Shown: piece by piece, positions 1 to 10,520 of the stretch
How the letters are laid out: every line of letters begins with the position of its first letter
How positions within the stretch are numbered: position 1 is the first letter of the stretch
Assembly (NCBI RefSeq): GCF_012489685.1
Contig: NC_080042.1
Coordinates: 93,708,576-93,772,575 of the forward strand
Length of the DNA stretch: 64,000 nucleotides
DNA from: Lotus japonicus
Taxonomy: Eukaryota; Streptophyta; Magnoliopsida; Fabales; Fabaceae
Reading direction: 5' to 3'
The notes under the pieces: model-generated
What the model was told of the DNA's origin: nothing
The model's database searches: none
What the model saw: the letters and a program-made list of their open reading frames with translations, nothing else
Program-made: the position numbers and the translations under genes

Positions 1-954
1 AGGATAGCAGCTTTATCTAGGTTTCTTCCGTGTTCTGGGGAAAAATCAGCACCATTTTTTCAATGCTTAAGGAAGAACAAAACTTTTCAGTGGTCTGAAG
101 AATGTGAAAGGGCGTTCCAAAGTTTGAAGGATCATTTATCCAGGCCACCAATTTTAGCCAAACCAATTCCAGGTATTTCATTATCAATGTTTATTTCCAT
201 ATCTGATAATGCAGTTAGTTCAGTCTTGTTGCAAGAGAATAAAGATGATATGAGGATCATATATTTTGTGAGTCATGCTCTTCAAGGAGCCGAAGTTAGA
301 TACCAGAAAATTGAAAAGGCTGCATTAGCTTTAATTATATCCGCCAGGAAATTAAGACCTTATTTTCAAGGCTTTCCAATTGTGGTAAAAACTGATTTGC
401 CACTTCGCCAAGTTTTGCAAAAGCCTGATCTGGCTGGAAGAATGGTTTCCTGGGCTGTTGAGTTGTCAGAATTTGAAATCACTTTTGACAGGAAAGGTCT
501 GGTTAAAGTACAGGTATTAGTGGATTTTGTCAATGAAATGTCTTCAAGTGAGAAAACTATGGAAGTTGGCGAATGGAGTTTGTCTGTAGATGGTTCATCT
601 AATGTTAAGGGAAGTGGAGCCGGAATAATCCTAGAAGGACCAGGAGGCGTGACAGTTGAGCAGTCACTCAAGTTTGACTTCAAAGCAAGCAATAATCAGG
701 CAGAGTATGAAGCTATAATTGCAGGTTTGAAGTTGGCGATCGAGATGGGGGTTAAGAGCATAATGATTAAAACAGACTCTCAAATAGTTTCCAGGCAAAT
801 TCAGGGTGAATATCAGGCGAGGGATGCACAGCTGGCTAAGTATTTATTGAAAGCTCAGGGATTGATAAAGCAGATAGGCACGGTGCAGGTCAATTATGTT
901 CCGCGGGAGGAAAATACAAGGGCGGATATTCTGTCAAAGTTGGCAAGCACCTAG
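1..954 (+). pseudogene. pol fragment: end of reverse transcriptase, RNase H and second (archaeal-type) RNase H
   Basis: Frame 1 is open from the first base, so the reading starts upstream of the window. Bases 1-130 encode the RT thumb/connection typical of Ty3/gypsy (ends QWSEECERAFQSLK). About 180-490 is the RT-linked RNase H, with the usual VSHAL and EKAALALI stretches. About 570-945 is a second RNase H of the RVT_3/archaeal type, with SVDGSS, NNQAEYEAII, KTDSQIV and REENTRADILSKLA. Both domains belong to one polyprotein that copies the element RNA into DNA. A TAG at 952-954 interrupts the frame. The same frame continues after it for 69 bases into the integrase ORF, so this is a nonsense mutation in pol, not a natural end. 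Confidence 0.85.
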
Positions 955-1023
955 AAGCCGGGGAACAATAAGTCAGTCATCCAGGAAGTTTTAAGCAGCC
1001 CGAGTATCGAAGAGGATGAGACA

Positions 1024-2277
1024 ATGATGGTGTTAACTTTAACAGATTCAGATTGGATGGGGCGTATCAAAAAGTGTTTGGAGGCAGAGGGCTCAGATGT
1101 GTTGACATTTTCTAAGGATCAAATTCGCGAGGCAAGTCGTTACACATTGCTGGGAGATCAATTGTACAGAAGAGGGATTGGAGTGCCTTTATTGAGATGT
1201 GTCTCTAAAAATGAGGCGAGAAGAATCATGTTTGAGGTTCATGAAGGTGTGTGTGCAAGTCATGTGGGGGGCAGATCTTTGGCGGCGAAAGTGCTCAGAG
1301 CAGGGTTCTATTTGCCAACTTTACGAGGGGACTGTATGGAATATGTGAAGAAGTGTGATAAATGTCAAATTTATGCAGATTTACATAAGGCGCCGCCTGA
1401 AACTCTTAGCTCAATGAGTTCATCATGGCCATTTGCAATGTGGGGGGTGGATATTCTGGGACCGTTCACTCCAGTAGGTTCTCAGATCAGATTTATTTTG
1501 GTTGCGGTAGACTATTTTACTAAGTGGATTGAGGCAGAATCAATGGCGAAAATAACAGCAGAGAAAGTCAAAAAGTTTTATTGGAGAAAATTGATTTGCA
1601 GATTTGGCGTTCCAGCAACTATCGTCTCAGACAATGGAACACAGTTCACTAGCTGGAGTGTGAAGGATTTTTGTGCAGAAATGGGAATTGAGATGCGCTT
1701 CGCCTCAGTTGAGCATCCTCAGACAAATGGTCAAGTAGAGTCAGCGAATAAAGTCATTCTCAATGGAATTAGAAAGCGTCTAGGCGAAGCTAAAGGATTG
1801 TGGGCAGAAGAGTTAATCACAGTCATTTGGGCGTACAATACTACTCCTCAGTCAACTACTGGCGAATCGCCTTTTAAGTTGACTTACGGGGTAGATGCTA
1901 TGATCCCAGCAGAATTGCAAGATGTAACTTTCAGGGTGGCAACTTATAATGAAGAGCAGAATGACATGAATAGATTGGTTGATCTCAATTTAGCAGAGGA
2001 AACGCAAGCAGAAGTTCGTTTGAGGCAAGCAATGGTAAAGCAGAGGTCGGAGAGGCGATACAATTCTAGAGTGGTTCCGAGGAAAATGAAAGTTGGAGAT
2101 TTGGTTCTGCGTAGGAAGGCGAAGGGGCCTGATGATTCGAAGTTATAACCTAATTGGGAAGGACCTTATAGGATTCTGCGAGAGCTTGGTCAAGGGGCGT
2201 ATCATTTGGAGGAGTTATCGGGGCGAAGGGTCCCAAGGGCTTGGAATGCACAACATCTCCGTTACTATTACAGTTGA
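1024..2277 (+). pseudogene. pol fragment: integrase with interrupted GPY/F tail
   Basis: This is the integrase part of the Ty3/gypsy polyprotein. It joins the cDNA to host DNA. The N-terminal zinc finger is visible (H-E-G-V-C-A-S-H, then C-D-K-C), and so is the DDE core: VDILGPF, then VSDNGTQFTS, then the Glu in HPQTNGQVES. The frame is continuous with the RNase H ORF upstream apart from the TAG at 952-954. A TAA at 2146-2148 interrupts it again. After that stop the same frame reads on through a GPY/F module (NWEGPYRILRELG) to a TGA at 2275-2277. So the integrase tail is cut off by a point change. Two stops in pol mean the protein is not made in one piece from this copy. Confidence 0.88.
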
Positions 2278-2435
2278 AGTGCAGGGTGTTTCGTCAGTTT
2301 GTTTTGTGTTGTACAGTTTGGTTTAGTGTATGTTTCTCCAAGACCATGTTTCGTTGTTTCAGTTTGTGTGTGTCGAAGTCTATGTTTGTTGGTTGTATCG
2401 TTTAAGACTATGTTTGTTGTGTAAGACTAAATCTG

Positions 2436-2551
2436 ATGCACTCTTTTCTCTACCCCAGGCGGGAGAGTTTTTAACGAGGCATCAGTTATTAATGAATAAC
2501 AGGTATGCACTCTTTTCTCTACTCCAGGCGGGAGAGTTTTTAACGAGGCAT
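2436..2551 (+). repeat. 47-bp direct repeat in the post-integrase spacer
   Basis: Two copies of a 47-bp unit lie at 2436-2482 and 2505-2551, 69 bp apart start to start, with a single mismatch. Each contains GCACTCTTTTCTCTAC, then CAGGCGGGAGAG, then TTTTTAACGAGGCA. The last motif resembles a phrase I recall at the 3' end of several plant LTR retrotransposons. The repeat follows the end of integrase by about 160 bp. Its role is unknown. Confidence 0.8.
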
Positions 2552-2981
2552 AACCTTTTTAAAATGATCAAGGGCGTATCATTTTACTTATTTCTTTTAC
2601 CCATAGCGGAAACTTATCAACTAAGGTCTATCAATTGGGCGACGTCAGACAATTGAGAAAAAAGTAAGTCTCTTAAAACAAGAGCATTCGACCACGAATT
2701 CATAAGCACAGTCTTAAATTGGATTTAAGCTTGTCCAAACTAAGCACAAGTCTCCACGCGAGCATACTAATGAAATCAAATATGTTGACTTTGATTTCCA
2801 TGAGTAACTATGTCAAAAATGAAAAATTTGACTAAGTTATGTACACAAAGGCCTTATGATTCCAAAGTAGTTGATTAAGTTTAAACTTTACAACATTTAA
2901 AGAGATTCACTCAAGAGTATTTTACTATGTACAGTAAAATGAGAGGGTAACGTACTCAACTAAATGACGAAGACGGACTGA

Positions 2982-4605
2982 TTACACACCACTGTTGACA
3001 GTAGTCAGTTGGGTAAGGTCAGCTTTTATCTTCTCATTTTCTCCAGTCAGTGTTTGAATGGAAGTGTTGTTTTCCTCAATAGTTTTCTTCAAGTTTCCAA
3101 CCTCCGAAGCCAGATCCGCGGCTTTCTTGTCAGTAGCCTTTTTGGATTTTTCCAAAAGCTTCAATGTGGCTCTCATCTTCTCAACTTCTTTTTCTTTTTC
3201 TTCGATGAGCTTGGCGCTTGAAAGGCCATCAAATCCAGCAGATTCAAGATCAATCATCTTGGAAATTGCAGCAATTTCCAAACCTTTCGTCATCATGGCT
3301 TGACAAGCCTCCTTCAATCCGATCTTCCTCATTTTTTCACGGTCCGCCTCAAAAACCAAATTCGTTTCCACCAAAGAGTTGAAGTCAATCTTCGAGTCCC
3401 ATAGTGAAGTTACTTCGTTGGAAGTTAACTCTTCAAACTCCTTTAACAGATTCTTCCAGCAGGGGGGTGGAGCGCTTGATGAACAACCTTTGTTCATTTC
3501 GATAGCAGCACTTTTGTTCATAAATTGATCAAGGGAGGTTTGATTGGGAGTCTTGTTTTTGGCCGAAGCAGTTTCATCATTCTTCTTCTTTTTCTTGGTA
3601 GGGCGGTCAGTTTCAGTGCCGGAATGACTGGTGTTTTGTTCAGCGATGGATTTCGCCGGATTTCTTTTTTCGCGAGCAGCTTGTTGCTCACGGCGGAAAC
3701 GAAGGATGTCATCTTCTGATAGGCGAGCCATTCTTGCTGTAATATATAAAAAAAAAAACAGTGTTAGAGAAAAAGAGAAGTTTATAGGAATATCATAAGA
3801 AGAATGTAAGTTAGGATGCCTTACCAATGTATGCACCCACATCATTTTTAGAAAGGGCGTCCATAAAGTCTGTAAGGTTTAATCCTAAGCCAGATAGAAA
3901 TTGGCATTCTACACGTTCTTCTGGAGTCAAGGCGTCATCAGAAATCTTGATGATAACTTCGTACCGGTTCGTCCAGTAGAATGGGAACCGAGGACTTCCA
4001 TCATCGTAATAAAAGATGTCTTTGCAGGGTTCAGATTCACGAAGTTTAAAAAATTTTGCTTTGAAGTGTTTATAGTGGCTTTTGAAAAGGGTGAACAGTC
4101 CTAGACCCCTAGCGGTAGCGAGCGAAACATACTCCCCTCTAACGTTTCGCCCACAAGTTTCAAAGAAGTAGAAAAATTTATTGCTAGTGGGTTGGATTTG
4201 TAAAGTGTGGCACAAGACCTCAAAGGCTTTTACATAAGCCCAAGCATTACCATGAAGCTGGGTAGGGGCTACGTTCAGGAGAGTCAGGATAGAGCAGGTA
4301 AAATCTGAGAAGGGTAGGGTATATTTCAGATCAGAAAACAGGTTTTCAAAGAGAAAAGTGAAGTTTCGCCCCTGTTCATCTTTTTTCCCGAAACAACATG
4401 GTTCGTCAGGGGCACAGGGTAATATATCTAAGTGGGCATCTAGTCCGTCTTTTCTAAAATTATACTTAGTGATTAAATTTATAACAGCCTTGGGAGTGTT
4501 AATTTTAGAGAATTGTTTCTTGATTTTACTAGAGACCCATAGAGAGTCTGCAGAAGTTGGAGCACTAGGAGTAGAGATTTCTTTACGAGTACGTTTAGTA
4601 GTCAT
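2982..4605 (-). CDS. Antisense spliced ORF of the Tat element (putative gypsy-type transposon protein)
   Basis: Two exons, 3825-4605 and 2982-3736, join across an 88-bp intron (donor GTAAGG, acceptor TACAG) into 1536 nt, 511 aa, with no internal stop. Residues about 20-255 look like the plant 'putative gypsy type transposon' family (Pfam Transposase_28): globular, with LDILPCAPDEPCCFG and SPRFPFYWTNRYEV. The second exon begins with a basic, charged segment and ends in a long Lys/Glu-rich coiled coil (about residues 380-505). A minus-strand TATA box lies at 4944-4952. A likely 5'-UTR intron runs 4785 to 4616 (donor GTAACT, acceptor TTTCAG), so the ORF appears to have its own transcription unit. 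Grande-type Tat elements are known to carry such an antisense gene; its function is not established. It is intact although the sense pol beside it is broken. Confidence 0.8.
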
Positions 4606-4943
4606 TTTTCTGATCCTGAAAATGAAATTTTAGAAGTCTGAGATGAGATGGAGAAGGAATTTAGGAGTGAATTCTGGGTTATTCAAACTGGAGATTTCTG
4701 GGTAAAGAAATAGGTTTTATGCATAATGTTGAAAGTAGAAGTAAGATACAGAAATTTCAGACAAGAAAAGAGGAAAGAGAGTTACCTGGGAAAAATGGGG
4801 CTTGAGCAAGTTCTGGATTAGGGAGTTCTAGGATGTAGCGAGAGAGCACCAAGGTTGAGGAAGCAACGAAGTTAAAAAGAATTTTTGTTTTGGTATATGG
4901 TGAAGGTAGAAAGCACAAGTAAGGGTAAAGTGAAAATAGAAGA

Positions 4944-4952
4944 CTTTATATA
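4944..4952 (-). promoter_or_regulatory. TATA box for the antisense ORF
   Basis: On the minus strand this reads TATATAAAG. It lies about 340 bp upstream of the antisense ATG and about 160 bp upstream of the proposed 5'-UTR intron donor at 4785. Spacing and direction fit a promoter internal to the retrotransposon. Confidence 0.55.
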
Positions 4953-5210
4953 GAAAGGGGGATGAAGGTGAAAGGGTGAGTTGAAGGAGGAGTGGTCGCG
5001 TGGTTTCACACGCGCATTTAAAGCGCATGGTTTGACGATTGGACAGAAGTGACGTTTCAGTCTGAAAAGTTTTGAATGTGAAAGGAGACGACTGTTGAGG
5101 ATTTTGAATTTCAAGGGGCATATTGGTCCGGAAGAGAGGATATGTGAGGGAGTGTATTTAATGTCCATGATTCAAAGAGGGCATATCGGTACGACAGCTT
5201 TAGGAAAGGG

Positions 5211-5852
5211 TGTGAGTTTTCATATGTGGATTCTGTTTATGATTTACGATATCAATTACATTTATTTCTTTCTTAATGATTGTGTTAGTGGAGCAGTGCC
5301 AAAATGTAGCTCCAAGTTCCTAGATATATGCAAAATATTTGGTGGATATATTTATGACAGGGGAAGTAATGATGATCTCGGAAATTTGATATGATAAGTG
5401 CAAGTGAAACGACAGCTGAATGGACTCGACAGCTGGGTTCAGCGCATCAAAAGAGACAAGGGAAGAGTCAGATTAATTTGGTCATTATTTATTTTGTATG
5501 AAAAATTTAGTTTGTTCGCCCATTTTACTTTGCGTCTTGTTTATGTGATAATCAACATAACAGTTGTGGGCTTCATAAAGACACTCTCGCCTTATTTTAA
5601 GCCTCAGTGTCTTGTGGGCTTGTGGTCTGATATGGGCGAACCTAATTGTTATGTAATTGGGCTAACCAATATTCTGTACTTAATGGGCCGGGTCACCCAT
5701 GATCCTTCCGGATTAAAAACCCAAGCTATAAATAAAGGCACCACCCAAGCGGTGAGGGGACCTATCATTTTCACGCATTTTACTCACTTTGTTTACTTTC
5801 GCTTGCTCTCTAAATTGGTTAGCCTTAGTCTGTGGTTCTATACCGGAACACA
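5211..5852 (+). repeat. Probable 3' LTR of the Tat element
   Basis: The proposed borders are TGTG at 5211-5214 and CACA at 5849-5852, giving 642 bp. A purine run (TAGGAAAGGG, 5201-5210) directly precedes the start and can serve as the polypurine tract. A TATA-like CTATAAATAAAGG occurs at about 5727-5739, followed by C/T-rich sequence, which fits U3-R-U5 order. The 5' LTR is outside the window, so the borders and the target duplication could not be checked. An alternative start is near 5356 (ACAGGGGAAG). Confidence 0.5.
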
Positions 5853-7696
5853 TAATATTTGAAATACGATTTAAATAGTGCAAATAGTCGTCATCGTAGA
5901 AAGTTAGCTCCCTTTGTTGTTTCTTAAAGGTCCTTATTAGTTTCGGTCATATAGATTCTAGAAAGCCATGGCTTAGACTTTACATATTACTAGTTGTCAA
6001 TGTTCTTTTAATAATTTGGAGGGCTTAATTAAAACCCACTAGTTGTCAATGTTTTGTTATTAAAAAGATAGGATAAATGAATAAAAAACAGATCCAAAAT
6101 TAGTTTAGATCCTCATTTTTTATCAATTAGTTACCAAGGGTCTGGGTCGCACACTCGCACCCCTTACAATTTACAAAAATATTATTGTATTTTAGTTATA
6201 TAAAAAAGTTAGAAAAAAGGTTGTTATATGGTGGACCATGTAATTATTCCGTCAAAACATAAACCACTACTTCGGTAGCTCCATAATTGAGATTTAATTA
6301 TCATTATTAGCTCAGTAATATATATATCCATAAATATTCCCACATATATTGAACTGTGTGGGTATGATTTGTCAACTATGACTGTATATATATGTTTTCT
6401 TTTTCTTTTTATATATATCCAGTCACTCAATGTCTGCAAATATTCTACTAAAAAATCTTTAGTTTCTCAATTTCGGTTAACTTTGCCATCATGATTATTG
6501 GTCGTCATCTACTTCGCGAAAGTAATGCGATAACAAATTAATTATTTGATTTGAGATGTTCCACTAAAAGGTATTTTTTTCTCCGTTGATGGCTTATTGT
6601 TTGAGAATAACAAGCTTTTATTAGGCTATGTATAATTTTATTTCTTTTGTTTTGCTCTTTGTAAAAAAACTGAAGCATGATTCAACTCAATCCCTCCGAT
6701 GAAGCATCACGCTTCAATTTGATTCAAGGTCAATTTGCTTTTAAAAGACTTTTGATAACAAACAAAAGGAAAACATTATCATACCATGCATTGGATTTTA
6801 AGTAAAACATAAAAAAATTAAAATTCGTTTTTCTTTATATAATATAACATGTACTTAACCTTTTCGTGCTCTAATTCACTCGCTCAAATGTGCTAATGAT
6901 TGTTTCTAAAATTGAACTGGACCGCCCGATCCAACCGGTTGAACCGGACTAAATTAAATGAGGCTTGTGAGGAGAGCCAAAGTTCAATGAAAATCTGGAC
7001 ACCGTGGCTTCTAGTCAGTGCCTTGATTGAATGACTCTACATTTGACCAATTATTTTCTGTGCTGTGGGGATTATACTACATGATACATCATGAACTTTG
7101 ATCATCGTCATCATATGTTGGAATATGGTCCACTGACAGAAGCTTCCACGTTGAAATTATGGATATTACCTGACCAGGTATATATGAATTCAATTAATGA
7201 AGCTTCTAATTTCCCTTGAATCACGCACACGTACCTGATTACACACCACTGTTGAAATAACCCTCCTCCATCGCCGTCCAAATCGGTTAAGAAAACGCCA
7301 TGCGGCTCCATAAAACAACATTATCATCATTAGGAATAAACTAATTTGATTGAAAAATCAGGCGGTAATAAAATACATGCACATTAAATTTTAAAGTTTT
7401 TAATACTATCTTAACTTTGATTTTCTTACCTGTTTATTACGGATTAAAATCATTTGTCTCTATTCACTATTCAGTGTCTCATTCACAATAAGTGACACTA
7501 TATAGTACGAACAAAAATGAGACGAAACACAAGAATAGTGAAATATTGATGTGAGAGTAAAGTTCAGGTTTTAATGCCCGACACAAATGGCTACTCATAT
7601 TAAAAATTGGAGAGTAAACTTAGTTTTTTAATTTTTGTATTATCAAGCATTTCTCCATTCACAATTCCTCCCATCAAATTATTACTCTGATACTAT
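5853..7696. other. Intergenic DNA, no gene seen
   Basis: AT-rich sequence with many short stop-interrupted frames. I see no coding signal with family features. It includes a 21-bp match (7235-7255) to the end of the antisense transposon ORF. Confidence 0.6.
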
Positions 7697-8312
7697 GGTT
7701 ATGTTTGACATGTTTAGCTGATAAGCTAGCTGAAAGCTTATAAGCTAGCTGATAGCTGAAAAGCTGATAAGCTAGCTGAAAGCTGAAAAACTACGTAATT
7801 GAAACAAAAGTGTTTGGTAAAACTGGTTGTTAAACAAGCTGAAATTGTAAAAAAACATAAAATGACATACTTGTATAACTATATTTATATTTAAAATTAC
7901 TTTATTTTCACATTAATACCTATATGATATTAATATTAAAATTATTATCACTTTAAATATTTTTATTAACTCAAGTTATTTATCATCTTAATATAATATT
8001 TTTAATACTTGTGATGCGCAGCGGTGTGGCGAGAATGGTGGCGGCAACTGCATACGTACGTGTGAGGGGAAAATATGTTTAGTGTTTTTATAAATATATA
8101 AGGGCAATGGTGGAATTTTAATAAAATAATAAGGATAAAAATGAGAATAAATTTAATAAGCTATAAGCTTTAAGCTATAAGCTACCTGAGATAGCTTATA
8201 GCTTAAAGCTTTAAGCTAGCGAAATAAGCTCCTTGACCCAAACACTTTTGAAGAGCTTTTAAGCTAGTCAAATAAGCTATAAGTGAGGTGAAATGACATG
8301 CCAAGCATAGCC
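7697..8312. mobile_element. Inverted-repeat element (MITE-like) with AGCT-rich ends
   Basis: The ends are imperfect inverted repeats. The left end reads GGTTATGTTTGACATG and the reverse complement of the right end reads GGCTATGCTTGGCATG. They differ only by transitions, as expected after cytosine methylation and decay. Inside both ends are clusters of AGCTTATAAGCTAGCTGA-type words, and AAAAGTGTTTGG occurs at matching places in both arms. No transposase ORF is present. The flanks read TACTAT on the left and TATATAGTA on the right; I could not settle a clean target duplication, so the superfamily is open. Confidence 0.65.
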
Positions 8313-9050
8313 TATATAGTATAAGTTATTTTGTCATTCATAGCCGAGCTTGGAACCACGAGGGAGAGATTCATGTAGGAACAATTTCAAAATACTTAAT
8401 TTCTTGCACAAATGGTACTTAATTTTATCTTAAATATTTTATGGAAATTATCAATGTTATTTTTTTGGCTAGCTAGAAGGAGCTTTGCTGCAAAGAAGTT
8501 TTGACGTGAATTAGAAGGGCTTTTGACACCTTCTTTAATTGATGCTATATTGTTCAATGTAAAGAGAAGGCTACATATAAAGTGAGATACAGGAAAACAG
8601 GGACAGTGCATGAAAGGAATGTCAAACAGGAAATACATCTGGCCATGGATTAGCTAGCTAGCTCAGCTCATGCATGTGATTAAAAGATAATGTTGAGATG
8701 CCTTAAAGCTCGATCTGCTTTATTCTGTGTCTGAAAGCAATCCAATCTTATTAATTATTCTCGCCAAACGGATGCTCAATCAAACGTGAAATCCTGTTTT
8801 AATCAGGGCTTAATCGACTGCCAAATTCTGCTGAAATTACTACCTTGGTGGAATAAGGTTCCTAATTGATCAATCTTACCCGCCGCGTGTCGAATCTTGT
8901 CCATAGGATTAGATTTGGGTTTGGAGATCCTAGTTGGAAACAACAGGATATATCTGATCTTGCCACTAAACGTCAAGTGCCAAAATATGGAGACCCCACA
9001 CAACAAGGTCAATGCCTTCCACATTTTTGAAAAGCTTCTGTTTTGAGTAG
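8313..9050. other. Intergenic DNA upstream of the miR477-like locus
   Basis: No coding signal. A run of GCTAGCTAGCTCAGCTCATG lies near 8653. The last few hundred bases probably act as promoter of the hairpin locus. Confidence 0.5.
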
Positions 9051-9059
9051 TATAAAAAG
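9051..9059 (+). promoter_or_regulatory. TATA box of the miR477-like primary transcript
   Basis: TATAAAAAG lies 80 bp before the first hairpin on the same strand. That spacing fits an RNA polymerase II promoter starting near 9085. Confidence 0.55.
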
Positions 9060-9130
9060 GCCTTTTGTGAACCCTTCCGATTTATCAGGTGACCAACAAA
9101 GGAGAAATATGAATCAGTCAAGGGATTGGT

Positions 9131-9230
9131 TGTTTACTCTCCCTCAAGGGCTTCTAGCCAGCGATGATCATTGAATCGTCTTCACATTCTTTTTTCAATC
9201 ATGGCTAGAGGCTCTTGAGAAGAGTCAACA
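9131..9230 (+). ncRNA. MIR477: miR477-like precursor hairpin 1
   Basis: A 100-nt fold-back. The 5' arm holds a 21-nt miR477-like sequence at 9136-9156 (core CTCTCCCTCAAGGGCTTC). The 3' arm at about 9204-9230 (GCTAGAGGCTCTTGAGAAG, then AGTCAACA) pairs with it along about 26 nt with a few mismatches and one bulge. The loop is about 45 nt. I recognise the core as the miR477 family from memory of plant miRNA entries. Pairing across the whole arm, not just the mature core, argues against chance. Expression and exact ends are not visible from sequence. Confidence 0.75.
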
Positions 9231-9339
9231 AGTTGTCTTTTGTGCAAAATTATAGAGTTTGGCTCTAATTTTAATAAATTCTTCCTTTTTTTAGGCCAAC
9301 CTACATTTGAAACTTGTTTTATGGCCCTAGCTATGGTAG

Positions 9340-9430
9340 CATTTATTGCTCACTCTCCCTCAAGGGCTTCTGAAATCGCCTCCAAAGAAGCTAGTCTGAA
9401 GTTCTTAGGGAGAGTGGTTAATATTTGTTA
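9340..9430 (+). ncRNA. MIR477: miR477-like precursor hairpin 2
   Basis: A second fold-back starts about 210 nt after the first. The 5' arm repeats the same core, CTCTCCCTCAAGGGCTTC, within 9352-9372, now ending CTG instead of CTA. The 3' arm at about 9393-9422 (CTGAAGTTCTTAGGGAGAG, then TGG) pairs with it. The loop is shorter, about 20 nt. Outside the mature core the two hairpins differ, so this is an old or selected duplication, not a recent copy. Both could lie on one transcript from the TATA box at 9051. Confidence 0.72.
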
Positions 9431-9461
9431 CGCCTTAATTCTTCTGAAACACCAAGAATGA

Positions 9462-10050
9462 AAATACTATGCACACGATTTTGGTTGGTTATGTGTGTCC
9501 CTTTTACAATGTATTGTGCTATACTTAGAAGATGCAAACTATATACTCCCTCCTTTGCATTTAAATTATTTTAACTGAATTCTCTTAATTAAATTAAGAA
9601 AAATAGTAACTACTAACTAGCACTATATTTCTAAAAGAATTAAAAAGAATTCTTTGATTGTCAACGTTATTTAATTTTCTTTTGAATTATTTTTTTCAAT
9701 TTTATATTTTAAAATCTCATTATCTCTTTCATATTAAGCATAATAACATTTTAAAAAAAAATCCCAAATGTTTCTAATACATATTATAATAATAACAAAG
9801 TGAGTTATATTTAAGAAAAAAATTCATACCAAGTGACATATGGTTGTTTTATTTTTAAAATAAAATAGTTCCTTGAATATACTTTAAATTAGGTTTTTTA
9901 AAAAGAAATTTATATTATTTAAATTTCGGTTCATGGTTTTTCTCTCGTGTCCTCTCTAATTTAGAGGATTGTGTCGTTGTTTCTTTGTTAATCACTAAAC
10001 TTATAATTTTCCATGATATGATATTTACTATAATAAATAATAACTCATTT
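9462..10050. other. Intergenic AT-rich DNA
   Basis: No gene seen. TACTCCCTCCTTTGC at about 9544 resembles one end of a Stowaway-type MITE, but I did not find the matching end. Confidence 0.5.
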
Positions 10051-10520
10051 GTCAATTATGATAGTGGAAATCAGTTAGAAGGCATTTTTCTTGGAGTCGG
10101 CAAGATCGCCCAATCCCCACCCGACCTTGATAGTAACATTGTCTCCTCACCCGACCAATTATAAGACGATCAACCCGACCAACCAACCAAGTAATTATGG
10201 ACCAACAACCAAGGCAAAAACATGAAGCTAGAGGATGTATTGGGAACTCATGGCCGCCTCGAACAGCGCAATCCCAAACTATATAAAAGTCAAGGCATGG
10301 AGAATTTAAGGTACACATTAATCTATCTCATTTCTCAGTCCCTTAATCCACGTTCTAACTTAAGCGTCAGAGTGTAACTGTAGGGACCCTCCCAGGCACG
10401 ACGAACAACGGAGCATAGTCAAGACCATCATCTCGCCACCCCCCTCATCGGAGTTTCACCGCTCCCCTTTCTCCCTCCCCTTCCCGGGTAGTCTTGGTCA
10501 GTTTCCCCCTATTAGGCATG
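10050..10520 (+). repeat. LTR remnant, Ty3/gypsy (Ogre/Tat-like)
   Basis: A GC-richer island with CCCGACC repeats, a TATA box (TATATAAAAG, 10280-10289), and about 65 bp later CTAACTTAAGCGTCAGAGTG. That phrase resembles the R/U5 part of legume Ogre/Tat LTRs as I remember them. No internal retrotransposon region follows, so this is a solo or truncated LTR. Borders are approximate and the family call is from memory. Confidence 0.45.

Larger units (their letters stand above)
1..5852 (+). mobile_element. Ty3/gypsy LTR retrotransposon, Tat lineage, 3' part
   Basis: The window opens inside the pol gene. The order on the plus strand is: end of reverse transcriptase, a first RNase H, a second RNase H of the archaeal type, integrase, a spacer with a 47-bp direct repeat, an antisense spliced ORF, and a 3' LTR. 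Two RNase H domains in series plus a long region with an extra antisense ORF between integrase and the 3' LTR are known marks of the Tat group (Grande, Ogre and relatives). The 5' LTR, primer binding site, gag and protease lie outside the window. In-frame stops in pol mean this copy is not autonomous. The right border is inferred from a TGTG/CACA LTR pair. Confidence 0.85.

Noticed and set aside
5398..5862. 154-codon plus-strand frame
   Set aside because: Lies inside the proposed 3' LTR, crosses its TATA box and has no family feature. It is a chance frame.
9240..9461. 73-codon plus-strand frame
   Set aside because: It overlaps the second miR477-like hairpin. The sequence is better explained by the fold-back.
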